This document shows, piece after piece, positions 1-9,942 of a stretch of DNA of 64,000 nucleotides. The stretch's first letter is position 1, and each line of letters starts with the position of its first letter. The position numbers and the translations under genes are program-made. Source of the DNA: Scilla litardierei (taxonomy: Eukaryota > Streptophyta > Magnoliopsida > Asparagales > Asparagaceae); NCBI GenBank assembly GCA_030789695.1, contig CM061142.1, forward strand, positions 143,439,637 to 143,503,636, read 5' to 3'. The notes under the pieces were generated by a model, which did not search any database, was not told where the DNA came from, and saw only the letters and a program-made list of their open reading frames with translations.

Positions 1-929
1 TGGGGCTCCGTGATAAACTTCTCCAATCTCTCCACTACCTTGTGGAGAGAATCAAACTTGCTCGTAAGCTCCGCTACGGCCTTCGCCTCGTAGATGCTAG
101 TTGGCTTTAAGGAGGACATGGAGTGTCCTCGCTCATCGCCCCATTGTTGGTTGTTTGAGGCCATCTCCTCATTTAGGGCCGTAGCTTCCTCGGGAGTCTT
201 TGACAAGATAGCACCATTCGCCGCGGCATCAATAATTTGTTTGGTCCCCGGCTGGAGACCGTTGTAGAAGCTATGAACTAGCTCGCAGTCTTCAATGCTA
301 TGATGCGGGCATTGATGCTGCAAATCCTTAAAACGCTCCCAAGCTTCATAGAGCGTCTCCTGTGGTCCTTGCTTGAAGGACATGAGAGCGCTCCGGATCT
401 TCACCGTCTTGGATGGCGGATAGAACTTGTCAATAAATGCACTCGCCAACTCGTCCCAAGTGGTGAAGACACCCTCAGCTTGCGTCCTCAACCAGTATAG
501 TGCCTTGTCCTTTAGCGTGAAAGGGAAGAGACGCAGTCTGATAGCATCGATGGAGACCCCCGGCATCTGGAATATGGCGCACTTTGACAGGAACAATTGG
601 ATGTGGTAGTGGGGATTTTCATGGGCATTCCCATGAAATGGATCCTGCTGCATCAGAACCACTAGTCCATTCTTTAGCTCGAAGCTCTTGTCAGCCGCCA
701 ACCCCGGCATGGCAATGGATGAGGTAGTAGAAGAGGTCTTAGGCCGAAGCCTATCGCGAATAGAAATTAGCCTCTCCATCCTTGCCGCCAATTGTTCAGG
801 AGTTTCCGGGTTGGTCATAAACCGCCCTTCCGGATTTTGTCTACTTTCCGCTCTAAGTCTCCGCGCGGTACGTTCGATCTCTGGATCAAACAATATAGCT
901 TCAGGGTCCGCCGTAGATCTCGTGTACAT
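1..929 (-). CDS. gag: Gag of AT1, 5' part (309 codons, runs off the left edge)
   Basis: The frame starts at the ATG at 929-927 and stays open to base 1 with no stop, so the end is missing. Gag is the structural protein that forms the cytoplasmic retrotransposon particle. The middle of the product has the pattern of the plant retrotransposon gag domain: a Trp-Leu pair in YWLRTQAEG near residue 165, then TTWDELASAF and AWERFKDL. The N-terminus is charged and Arg-rich. A zinc knuckle, if present, lies beyond the edge. The ATG is the first in frame after the AT-rich leader (930-1080) that follows the primer site. AT3, of the same family, lacks this gene. Family assignment is from motif memory; the frame itself is directly visible. 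Confidence 0.88.
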   Translation of the reverse strand, partial: MYTRSTADPEAILFDPEIERTARRLRAESRQNPEGRFMTNPETPEQLAARMERLISIRDRLRPKTSSTTSSIAMPGLAADKSFELKNGLVVLMQQDPFHGNAHENPHYHIQLFLSKCAIFQMPGVSIDAIRLRLFPFTLKDKALYWLRTQAEGVFTTWDELASAFIDKFYPPSKTVKIRSALMSFKQGPQETLYEAWERFKDLQHQCPHHSIEDCELVHSFYNGLQPGTKQIIDAAANGAILSKTPEEATALNEEMASNNQQWGDERGHSMSSLKPTSIYEAKAVAELTSKFDSLHKVVERLEKFITEP

Positions 930-1080
930 GCACAGGGAAAACAGAGTTTCAAAGAGATGATTAGTACCGTGGAAGGGTTAGGTAAAAATAAAAAAAATAA
1001 AAAAAATGGAAATAATAATGATAATAATAAAAAATAAAAAAAGGAAGTAGCTAGGGGTGGTAAGAAAAAACGCAATCGCC

Positions 1081-1098
1081 TCCCCGGCAACGGCGCCA
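1081..1098 (-). other. Primer binding site of AT1 (tRNA-Asp type)
   Basis: On the minus strand this reads TGGCGCCGTTGCCGGGGA, complementary to the 3' end of plant tRNA-Asp as I remember it, the primer typical of Athila elements. It lies six bases inside the LTR edge, with the same spacer as in AT3. Confidence 0.9.
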
Positions 1099-1462
1099 AA
1101 AACTTGATCGCTCCGGGACGTAACCCTAAAGAACGGTTGTAGTTTTACCGCAAGTGCACGGTGTAGCAGCGAGCGGGATATCGAACACATGGAGGACGAA
1201 TGACCGTGCTTGTTCCAATCACCCTGGCTATCCAAGAAGAAAGATTTGCCCTTGGCGATCCTGTCACAATCGTCAGACAAAGTGCAGAAATATCGAATCA
1301 AATAAAGAACGTCTAGGGAATGGGGAATCCCCGCTACTCACCGTATCTCATAAATGTGGTTCGTCGGTTTCAAAATTGCTAGATTGAGATTTTGGATGGA
1401 CTAGTTGCAACTGAATGTAGAACCAAGCTCACGCTCTCGCACTGTTGCCGGTCTATAGCTAT

Positions 1463-1761
1463 CCTAGGTTTGGGTCCAATCTCTTGCAAACCCTAGCCTA
1501 GGAAAGCTAGCATTAGGATCAACATCATCGTCCAATCGCGCACCGAGCCCAATCTCTTACAAACTCGGCTCGCGATCTAGATTGGGATAGTTCCTACCCG
1601 TCCAATCTCTTACAAACGGGTATTGGCACGGAATTGCAACCGGAAACCCTAGTATCGGTCCAATCTCTTGCAAACCGATACTACGGAAATTCGATTCCAA
1701 CCCAATTCGGATTTCTAGGGTTTCCTATCGAATCGGGATCCAATCTCTTGCAAATCCCGAT
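1463..1761 (-). other. Series of five shared-loop hairpins in AT1 LTR
   Basis: On the plus strand the 16-nt loop reads TCCAATCTCTTGCAAA (or close) at 1475-1490, 1548-1563, 1601-1616, 1659-1674 and 1739-1754. Each is flanked by arms complementary to each other but different from unit to unit: CCTAGG..GGG/CCC..CCTAGG; ATCGCG plus CCGAG/CTCGG plus CGCGAT; TACCCG/CGGGTA; TAGTATCGG/CCGATACTA; ATCGGGA/TCCCGAT. Read as RNA from the minus strand, all five would be hairpins in the 5' leader of the element transcript. See the AT2 and AT3 copies for covariation. Confidence 0.85.
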
Positions 1762-2248
1762 CGGTATGAACTCCTAGCTAACCGTAGTAAATTGATCTCA
1801 ATCTAATCCCTAAATATCGATTCTAGCAAAATTTCTACTAATTCATCACAAATATGAAGTTGGTTTTGTAGGGTTTATCCCCACGCCCCAAGACGTGGCG
1901 ACTACTCACAATTCATAGCAAGATCACAAAAATAATCAATGAAATAAGCAATAGAATTCATCACAATATTGAGATATGCAATAAAAATAGAATTTTTGGG
2001 GAAGAGAAAGACAAACCAATGGAGTTCTTCAATTAATCCAACAAAAATCAAAATTTTTCTCCTCTCCAATCTCAAGAATAAAACTAAAAAGCTAATCTAA
2101 AAAGCTGCAAAAAATCTAAGGAGAAGCTCTCCAAAACTAGGGTAAAAACAGGGGTTAAATAGCCCCCAAAATCGTCCAAAAACTGTGACCAAAATACCCC
2201 TGCGCAGCCTGTTTTCCGCAATTTTCGCTACATGCAGCGCGTCGCACT

Positions 2249-2631
2249 CGGCCGAGTGACAAAAGTCGCTCGACCGAGTGAGAAACCCTGTAATTTTCCA
2301 GTAAGTCGGGGCCTTCAGGGGTCTCTACTTCGGGGGCGGCTCGGCCGAGTGAGTTGTCGTTACTCGGCCGATGGCTTCACTGTACTCGGGCGGACAGGAT
2401 TCTCCACTCGGCCGAGTGGGTCTTCTGAAGCTCAGGCAGCCGAAAAACAGAAACTCGGAGATTTTTGAAGGGCTTCGTCTGGGCGCCACTCGGGCGGACG
2501 TGGTCTCTTCACTTGGCCGATGTGGTCTCCGTAGCTCGGCCGAGTGCACATATGAATCGTGTCTGATCTGGTCGGCCGAGCGGTGTCTCGCTGGTCGGCC
2601 GAGTGGGTACTCCACTCGGCCGAGTGGGACA
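2249..2631 (-). repeat. ACTCGGCCGAGT palindrome array in U3 of AT1
   Basis: About ten exact or near copies of the palindrome CTCGGCCGAG, often with flanking A/T and G, at irregular spacing. Variants include CTCGACCGAG, CTCGGGCGGA and TTGGCCGA. The array ends about 90 bp before the TATA-like box in element orientation. The same array occurs in AT2 and AT3. Confidence 0.88.
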
Positions 2632-4240
2632 CTAAACATGCCCAATCTGCTTATTTTGGCGTCCTCATCGCTCCTGCAACGTCCGTTCTTCTTCCACTCC
2701 TCTCCAACAGCGAAATACCCCTCGGGGAGGTCGTCGGTGACCCTCTGGAGTAAGCGCATCTCGAGATCACTCCAAATCGCGCCAACTCACCTGAAATGCG
2801 ACAAAAACAACAAATCGTGAAAAGCATCGCAATATCGTCGATATATCGTGAAAAACATGATTTGGGCGATCTAAATGGCATGCAAAAATGCGGGAAAAGG
2901 GTGTAAAATAAGGAGCGATCAGCCACCCTCCACCAGCATTCTCCCTTCAAGACCTGCAGTTCCACTCTCCTCTCCCCTCTCTTCACCCCCATGATCAAGA
3001 GACCACCGGCCAATCAACAGCCGCACCACACTGCCCTCCAGCCAACCCAGTCCACCCGAGCCCCTCTCCCGACTGCCTTTCTTCCCACCTTCATCCTCTT
3101 CGTTGTCACACAGCCCCATCCTCCTACCGTCTACTCCCCGTGTGCCACCTCCAAGAGCCAGTCCGACTCCCTTCACCATCCTCCGGCCATCAACAACTGC
3201 TGGCCTTACTCTGACTCCCTCTTGCTGTTTCCACCCTCACCCAGCATTTCGATGTTTCTCTATGTCAACAAGTCGCTGCCACCATCCCCTACGACCGCCG
3301 CTTCGACTGCACTTCCCGACGACCCGACTGCCACCTCCTTTTACCGTCAACGATGCCGAAAGTGACAGCACCCTCTCCGACTTTCAACCATCGACTCCCC
3401 CATGACATGTTCCCCTCTCGACACCCCGCCAGCGCCTGTTGTCCCTTTTGCAGCCGACGTCCTAGCTGTTTCCCCTTGTGGTCGCAACTCATTGTTTCCG
3501 CTGCTCGCTTTTGCCTCTTTGCTTTTCTACCCGCAGCTAAGGCGACCCCGACGATCATTCTTACTGTGCTACCCACAGTCAAGGAACCGGCGCTATGACC
3601 CAAACCGCTGCTACTTCCAAAACCGACATCAGACTTGTGAGTGTACGTCACAATAGGTTGGTGACCCTTCTCATAGCGGCCCATACGTTACGCCATTGAA
3701 ACTTATTTAAAAATCGACAACTTACCATTAAATTTACTTTTACCGCTCCTTTAAACTGTTGTGACAACATAGGCCGACGATTGGGCAATATTGACGGTGC
3801 ACATAAGATAGAATCGTCGTAGAGAATCGTAGAATATGTCTGATCGTGTGAACATGTGATTTGGTACTGCTAGGATAGCCACGCTTAACCTAGAAACACA
3901 CCATAATAGGACTTCTAAAAATGCGATCTGACACCATCCTGTTTGACTTGTTACAGCAAATCGTAACTGAAACGCTATATGTGACGAGACGCTCCCTACG
4001 GACGTACTTCTTGCCATTTCAGGCAAGTGTTTTCACTTGCGTAGTTACGACTACGTTTAGGCCATTACTTTCTTTAAAATTGTAAAAGTGCGAACAAGAG
4101 ACCCTGACATGAAATGATAGCATCTAGGACACACTCAGGACAGCCTAGACTTGACGACGAAGTCTTGGCACAACCACTATAACTGCCACACATTATTCTT
4201 GTCATGCCATGTAAAGTCATTCACGAATTGTTTTGCATAA

Positions 4241-4410
4241 TCTGCGGGTAATAGGGCACTCTCCAAGATAGAGAGGGTAATCCCTTGTACGGATACACAA
4301 CCTGTGGGTAATAGGGCACTCTCCAAGATAGAGATGGTGATCCCTTGTACAGATAACCTATGAGTAATATGGCACTCTCCAAGATAGAGATAGTGATCCC
4401 TTGTACAGAC
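4241..4410 (+). repeat. Three tandem ~60-bp units in CV1 LTR
   Basis: Units share GGGCACTCTCCAAGATAGAG followed by a variant of GGTGATCCCTTGTAC. The 3' LTR carries the same array at about 28246-28410, so it predates the insertion. Confidence 0.85.
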
Positions 4411-4517
4411 TTGTCTTGTGCACTTGGGTTGGGATAGGGTTGAGCGGTCGCACGGTTTAGAGAGTTTGGCTGCCCTCTAACCATAAGGCGTGAACCCTTC
4501 TTAACACACACACACGG

Positions 4518-4555
4518 TCTTGTTTTGTCTTGTCTTGTCTTGTCTTGTCTTGTAG
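4518..4555 (+). repeat. (TCTTG)n microsatellite in CV1 LTR
   Basis: About six tandem TCTTG units. The 3' LTR copy (from about 28520) has fewer and is cut by AT2 at 28544. Confidence 0.85.
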
Positions 4556-5243
4556 TCGGTCGCACACGCTACGGCTATTTCCATGCCATGTTTACTTCTT
4601 GCACCGTCTTTTACCTTCATGTCATGTTCAAATATAATTGCCATCCTGTCGCATCTCACAAATTGCCATGTAAACAACATTTAAATATTGACTTTAAATT
4701 CCTCATACCTTGCAGTAGAGTTCTTCTTACATTTCATTTTGTAGACTCTGCGTGACGTACAACTCCTTTCTCTTGAGTGTTTGTACGTCAGGTACTGAGA
4801 CAGAGTACGTAGACGAGGAGACCGTACCTGCAGACTTGGACCAGGAGGACAATACTCAGGAGTACGATCCGGACGAGGACCGGTCCTAGAGTTCTCGGCC
4901 TGTTACTGTCTTAGAGATCCAGCTTTCTAGTTTGGATGCGTAGCACCATTTTACTTTCTTGTCTAGGTTGGGTGCGTAGCAGCATTAGTTTCCTTTTTGG
5001 TTGTTTTCATGTCCGAGGCTTTCTTTGTAGAATTTCCATTATATTGTTGGATTGTATCTTTATGAATGAATGTTGTTTCTTTTTAGTACTCTTATTAATC
5101 TGAACTATAATGCAAGAACCTGTTTGTCGATTAGTGTACCCTTCAGACGCTTATTGGGACCGAGCTTCACACCTCCAGCCCATGCGGACCTTCGTCCCGT
5201 CCCTGCTCCAGTATTATGGGAAGCTAGGTGTGACATGTTTTTG

Positions 5244-5261
5244 TGGTGGCCCATGCAGGTC
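5244..5261 (+). other. Primer binding site of CV1, complementary to tRNA-Ile(AAU)
   Basis: TGGTGGCCCATGCAGGTC follows the LTR end after an 8-base spacer. As I recall it, the 3' end of eukaryotic tRNA-Ile(AAU) is GACCTGCATGGGCCACCA, an exact 18-base complement. The same string sits next to the CV2 LTR (43751-43768) and CV3 LTR (37818-37835). Confidence 0.8.
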
Positions 5262-5355
5262 CTGCGAAAAGTTTGGAACGATAAAAGTACTAGCATTCAT
5301 TTAATATCCAGTTTAACCTGTGCAAAGTCTAAATTGAGTTTTCCTTGTCAACAGG

Positions 5356-6503
5356 ATGGCAGGAAGACGCAATATCCGAGCCAGGACCTTAGTTGACGGG
5401 GCCATGGAAGGCCAAGGTGGTGAATTCTGTCAATTTCTGGGCGTCATAAGAGAGATGCTGGACATTCAACATCAGCTGGTTGAGCGGACACATCAAGCTG
5501 CACATGCTGTCCAAGCTGTTCAGGCTGCACCACCACCGCCTGCCCCTCGAGCTGCACCTGTAGTGAAGCAGTTCAATGAGCTAGAGCCGAGGACCTTTTC
5601 TGGAAGGAATGTACCACTGGACGCCGACGAGTGGACCCAGAGCACTGAGGATAAACTGATAACTGCCAAGATACCCGAGGAGACCAAGGTGGAAGTAGCG
5701 AAGCTGTAGTTGACTGATAATGCAAGGAAATGGTGGCGATTAGAGGAGAAGCATCTGGTTAAGCCAGTTGAGTGGAGCACTTTCAAATCCATGTTCAAGG
5801 TGAAATACTTTCATAAGGCTGTGAAGAGGGAGCTCTTGCAGTGGTTTATGAATCTGACACAGGGGAGTATGTCAGTGGATGGGTATGAGGTGGAATTTGA
5901 GATGCTCAGCGGTTTCGCCCCGCATATGGTCAAGAAAGAAGTGAACTGAGCTAATCAATTTTGCCGGGGGCTGAACCCCAAGACTAGGCTTCTATGACTT
6001 CGGTGGACATGACTACTAGGGAGGTTGTACTGAACGCAGCCAGGAACAAAGAGATTGTGGCGAGACTTCTTGATCCTCCTGCTAGGGGAGGAAAACGATC
6101 GACAGAGCAGTACAGGCCGGCAGCTAGGCCTGTTATGAGGCCCGTTCAGTCAGAACCTTTTGAGAGGTCAGGAGTACCTGCACAGAACCAGACCAAAGGT
6201 CCATGCCATTTCTGTGGCAAGCCAGGGCATCAGCAGAGCAATTGCAGGACGAAGCTGGGATTGTGTCTGGTGTATGGAGCTGACACACACGTTGCTAGAG
6301 ATTGCCCGAGGGCACACCATACTATGGGCGGAGTACCAGTCCTAGTATATCATGGAGTGCTTGCTACTATTCAGAGAGGAGCTATTGTTCATAGACCCCT
6401 TTGGAACCACAGGAGCAGATTTACCGGTAAGCAGTGCCACCTCGGAGGCCAGCATATTACATGACAGTTGTGGATGCTGAGGACGTAGATGGCATCATTA
6501 CAG
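5356..6503 (+). pseudogene. gag: Gag of CV1 (broken)
   Basis: Starts at ATG 5356 (MAGRR..., matching the MAGRR start of CV2 gag). The product would be the capsid/nucleocapsid polyprotein. Visible parts: a basic start, a gag core with NARKWW and TTFKS-like signatures (about residues 120-150), and a zinc knuckle CHFCGKPGHQQSNC near 6207-6248 with a second, damaged one after it. Stops at 5707-5709 and 5947-5949 and further breaks near 5990 inactivate it. Its last codon is split by the intron that follows: ACA G, then the G is completed after 6625. Confidence 0.85.
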
Positions 6504-6625
6504 GAAATCTCTTAGAACTAGTCTTTCATTAAAGTATAGTTCATATTGTTTGCATGTGATTGTGTACCCATACTAGTTAGATTAATGACCTTTGTTTGAC
6601 CTTAGTTATTATCTCTTTATCTTAG
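6504..6625 (+). other. Decayed intron between gag and protease of CV1
   Basis: The frame before it ends at ATCATTACAG and resumes after CTTAG at GCACCATCTTAGTATC. Joining the two gives a continuous protease N-terminus leading to LFDSG. CV2 has an insert at the same place and phase with a canonical GT...AG (42487-42375). Here the 5' end reads GA, which I take as a mutated GT. It is 122 nt, T-rich near its 3' end. Confidence 0.7.
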
Positions 6626-8493
6626 GCACCATCTTAGTATCATCTTACCCGGCTTTAACCTTGTTCGACTCCGGTGTATCTATGTGCATCATAACATGGA
6701 GATTCGTAACAGAGCACTACATTCCCACCCATACACTTCCAAAGTGTTAGGATATCACTACAGGGAATGGAGGGGTGACGGTTAATTTGGGATGCCGATC
6801 GATTTCGATGGTGATCAGTGGACACAAGCTACATACCGACTTCATTGTCCATGATTTACCGCATTTTGACGATGTCATTGGAATCGATTAGCTGGGAGAT
6901 TTCTATGCATCGATCGACTGTTGCAGTAAGAAAGTGGTGTTCAGGATACCAGGTCACCCGAGGTTCGAGTTTCACAGTAGGAAACAATCGCTTGGGCCCA
7001 TCAGATTTCAAGCCAAGCCAGAGGAGTCGATCATTACCACCATGCAGATGGAGATCAATAAGCTAGCAGTCATTAGAGACTTCACGAAGTCTTTTTGGAT
7101 GATATTTCAGGGTTGCCACCCAACAGAGATTTGGAGTTCAGCGTAGACCTTATGCTTGGAGCGCAGCCTATTTCGAAGGCACTGTATCGTATGGCTCCTG
7201 CAGAGCTTGAGGAGCTGCGAAAGCAGTTGGACAAATTATTGGTGAAGGGATTCATACATCCTAGTGTGTCCACCTTGGGGGTGCACCAGTCCTATTGGTG
7301 AAGAAAAAGGATGGATCCTGCAGGATATGCGTAGATTACAGGGGGCTGAATGCAGTGACTGTGAAGAACAAGTATCTGCAACGCTGCATTGATGATATAT
7401 TCGATAAACTCGGAGGTTCAAGAGTCTTCTCGAAACTAGATTTGGGGAGCAGATACTATCAGCTGAAGGTGAAGAAGGATGACATTCCAAAGACGACATT
7501 CAGGGCAAAGTACAGACACTGTGAGTTCGTGGTCATGCCTTCCGGTGTGACCAACGCTCCCGTAGTGTTCATAAACTTGATGAATTTGATCTTCTATGAC
7601 TTCTGGATAAGTACTTCGTTATCTTCATTAATGAAATTCTTATTTACTCAAAGTCTGAGGAGGAGCACAGCCGACATCTGAGGATGGAGTTAGAGACACT
7701 AAGGCGTCATCAACTTTATGCCAAGTATAGTAAGTATGTGTTCTGGTTGGATAGAGTCACATTCTTGGGACACGTGGTGTCTGACGATGGCATATCGGTA
7801 GATCCGGAGAAGGTCAGAACGGGCAGCGAGTGGCCGACACCACAGTCAGCATCAAATATCAGGAACTTCCTTGGATTAGCTGGCTACTACCGTCGGTTCA
7901 TCAAGGATTTCTTAAGGATTACAGAGCCGATGATGAAGCTGACATGGAAGGATTCGGAGTTCGTTTGGTCAGAGGGTTGCGAGGAGGCTTTCAATATTTT
8001 GAAGGCGAGATTGACCACAACACTGGTTTTGGCTATACCGGATCGGTGCAGAGGCTTCGAGATTTTCTGTGATGCATCAAGCAAGGGGCCTTAGATGTGT
8101 TCTACATCAGCATGGTTATGTGGTCGCGTACGCTTCTCGACAGTTAAGGAATCATGAGAAGAACTACCTGACATGTGATTTAAAGTTGTTTGCTATGATA
8201 TTTGCGTTGAAGATCTGGAGACACTTCCTGTTGAGTGAGAGTGTGAAAATATTCACCGATCACAAAAGCTTGAAGTATATTTTTTACTCAGAAGGAGCTC
8301 AAAATGCGTCAGAGACGATGATTGGTGCTGATGGCAGATTATGAGATAGATCTACAGTATCACCCGGGAAAAGTGAATGGAGTGCTAGATGCCTTGAGTA
8401 GACTCTCCGTAGTGATGATGCATATTGCCCACTGGAGAGTACACCATGAGCTGAAAGGGATGAACATGGAGGTTGTTCTACCAGGAGTGATCG
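6626..8493 (+). pseudogene. pol: Protease, reverse transcriptase and RNase H of CV1 (broken)
   Basis: The aspartic protease motif LFDSG lies at about 6664-6678, and the frame then continues through IDCCSKKV-like and GHPRFEF segments. RT begins near 7090 ([14 protein letters not shown]), followed by VKKKDGS and CVDYRGLN; RNase H runs to about 8400 ([20 protein letters not shown]). Frame shifts near 7085, 7295, 7600 and 8090 and several stops. The RT catalytic pair, FIDD in CV2, reads FINE here (about 7620), so both catalytic aspartates are lost. The frame ends at the SC1 junction. Confidence 0.85.
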
Positions 8494-8557
8494 TTGGAAT
8501 TTCATAATTATGATATGACAAATTATGAATGTTTTTCCACTTAGAGACAATTATGAA

Positions 8558-9919
8558 TGTTGGAATTTCATAATTCCATATTTCTATTCCCATATGGTTT
8601 TGATATGACAAACACATTCAGTGCTACTAACTCTATGTATGCAGATACAAATCAATGCTGAGTTCCACACAATCAGATATCTTCATGCATACTCAATCAG
8701 ATATACCATTCATGAAGCTGGAAAGACAAATGCACCTAATCCACGACTTGGATATATAATCACTTGATAAGGATCTCCTGCAAAGAAGCATCTCAGATTC
8801 AGTTGCAGACGCAGTCCTATCTATGGCTTTATGTAATCAATGTAAAATTTACTTTATTAGAGTCACAAAGCCTTGTGATAATATATCTTAGTCAACTAGG
8901 TTCTATTACTCAGAGATCTACACTTCCCAATTTCGAAAATTCGCAACTTTGAAAATTGGCAGCCAATAACCTCATTTTGGTCAACCAATTTTTAACTTTC
9001 GAATTTGATTATGGGATTGCATGTGCAAACTTCCCTAACCGTGTAGATTCTAGAACTGTCTTCCAACGGTCGAAATTCTCTCTCTAAATTTTGGTCGACC
9101 AATGTGGTCATTTTGGTCGACCAATTTCAAAACTAGCCGTTTTGATCCCAAATTTTTAGGGACGGTTCTTGCCCATTTTTCAACGTTAACTACAGTCCCC
9201 AACCGTCCCTAAACACTATAAATAGAGGGGTATACCCTCTCTTTTACTTCACTTACTTTCATCTTCTTTAATCTCTTAATTGTTGAAATCAAGTCTTTCA
9301 TTTTCTAAAGCTTTAGGCCATTAGTTGTTCTTTTCTTATTTGTAAGAAGAAATCATTAGATTTCTTTCTTCGTTTAAGAACGGAAGAACTTGGATTTTCA
9401 ACATCATTTTGGAAAGTTGTTTGTGTTCGTAATTGCAAGAAGAAATCGATTGATCTCTCTCTTCTTTTATGAACCAGAGAACTTCAAGTGTTGCTCTTCA
9501 TTACATATCTTTTACATCTTGAAGTTCATCTTCTAAACGCCATCCTTGAATTCATTCTCTGAAATTTATAACAAGGCTATAGGTGTTTTTCTATTTCATT
9601 ATTTAAGAGGTTTGAATCTCTATTTAGAGATTGTACAAAGTTTGGGACACTGAGAGTGTCGCCATTTTTGTAAGTTTGTGCTTGCGGGGCAAGTGATTAT
9701 AGTGGATTGAAAATCTCTATGGGGTAGAGGACTGGAGTAGGATCACAAGGATCCGAACCAGGATAAATCTCTGTGTTTGCGATTGATTTAATTTCAGTAC
9801 TTGTCATTTTATTTCTGTGCCATCTTTGCAAATATTACTAACATTTTATTTGCAACATTTTTATTATATACACTATTCACCCCCCTTTAGTGTATTGATC
9901 CATATAGGCTAAAATTACA
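8558..9919 (+). repeat. 5' LTR of SC1 (1,362 bp)
   Basis: Starts TGTTGGAATTTC and ends AAATTACA, two bases before the primer site. Collinear with 24001-25337. A TATA box (ACTATAAATAG, about 9218-9227) follows copies of the palindrome TTGGTCGACCAA at 9091-9102 and 9113-9124, plus a damaged one at about 8977. Confidence 0.92.
9091..9124 (+). repeat. TTGGTCGACCAA palindromes upstream of the SC1 TATA box
   Basis: Two perfect 12-bp palindromes 10 bases apart, with a third, variant copy about 115 bp upstream. The 3' LTR has three (around 24397, 24513 and 24535), and the 3' non-coding region has more near 21933. Confidence 0.85.
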
Positions 9920-9921
9920 TT

Positions 9922-9932
9922 TGGTATCAGAG
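9922..9932 (+). other. Primer binding site of SC1 (tRNA-iMet type)
   Basis: TGGTATCAGAG two bases after the LTR, the classical Copia primer site complementary to initiator tRNA-Met. Confidence 0.9.
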
Positions 9933-9942
9933 AAATATCAAG

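Larger units (their letters stand above)
1..2921 (-). mobile_element. AT1: Athila-like Gypsy LTR retrotransposon, 5' part only
   Basis: Read on the minus strand this is an LTR (2921 to 1105), a tRNA-Asp-type primer site, an AT-rich leader and an open gag that leaves the window. The LTR begins TGATC and ends GATCA, as does the AT3 LTR at 53712-55524, and the two LTRs can be followed along their whole length by eye. The outer edge at 2921/2922 abuts the middle of the CV1 LTR: 2922 onward matches 26990 onward. AT1 therefore inserted into CV1; the likely 5-bp target duplicate starts GCCAC, but its partner is outside the window. The intact reading frame suggests a fairly young insertion. Confidence 0.9.
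1105..2921 (-). repeat. 5' LTR of AT1 (1,817 bp)
   Basis: Ends are TGATC...GATCA. In minus-strand order it holds: a U3 with a CTCGGCCGAG palindrome array (2631 to 2249), a TATA-like CTATTTAA around 2160-2153, then a transcribed part with five hairpins sharing one loop (1761 to 1463), ending next to the primer site. Length and order match AT3 (1,813 bp). Confidence 0.9.
2922..5235 (+). repeat. 5' LTR of CV1, part right of AT1
   Basis: Collinear with 26990-28543 in the 3' LTR. The first roughly 560 bp of the LTR (compare 26433-26990) lie outside the window beyond AT1. It ends GTGACA at 5235, eight bases before the primer site. It is pyrimidine-rich at 2930-3560 and contains three tandem units of about 60 bp (4241-4410) and a TCTTG microsatellite (about 4518-4555). 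It has no ORF resembling a known protein. Confidence 0.85.

Noticed and set aside
2991..3700. Several Pro/Ser/Thr-rich ORFs (also 27010-27672)
   Set aside because: Pyrimidine-rich CV1 LTR sequence; the two LTR copies do not keep the same frames.
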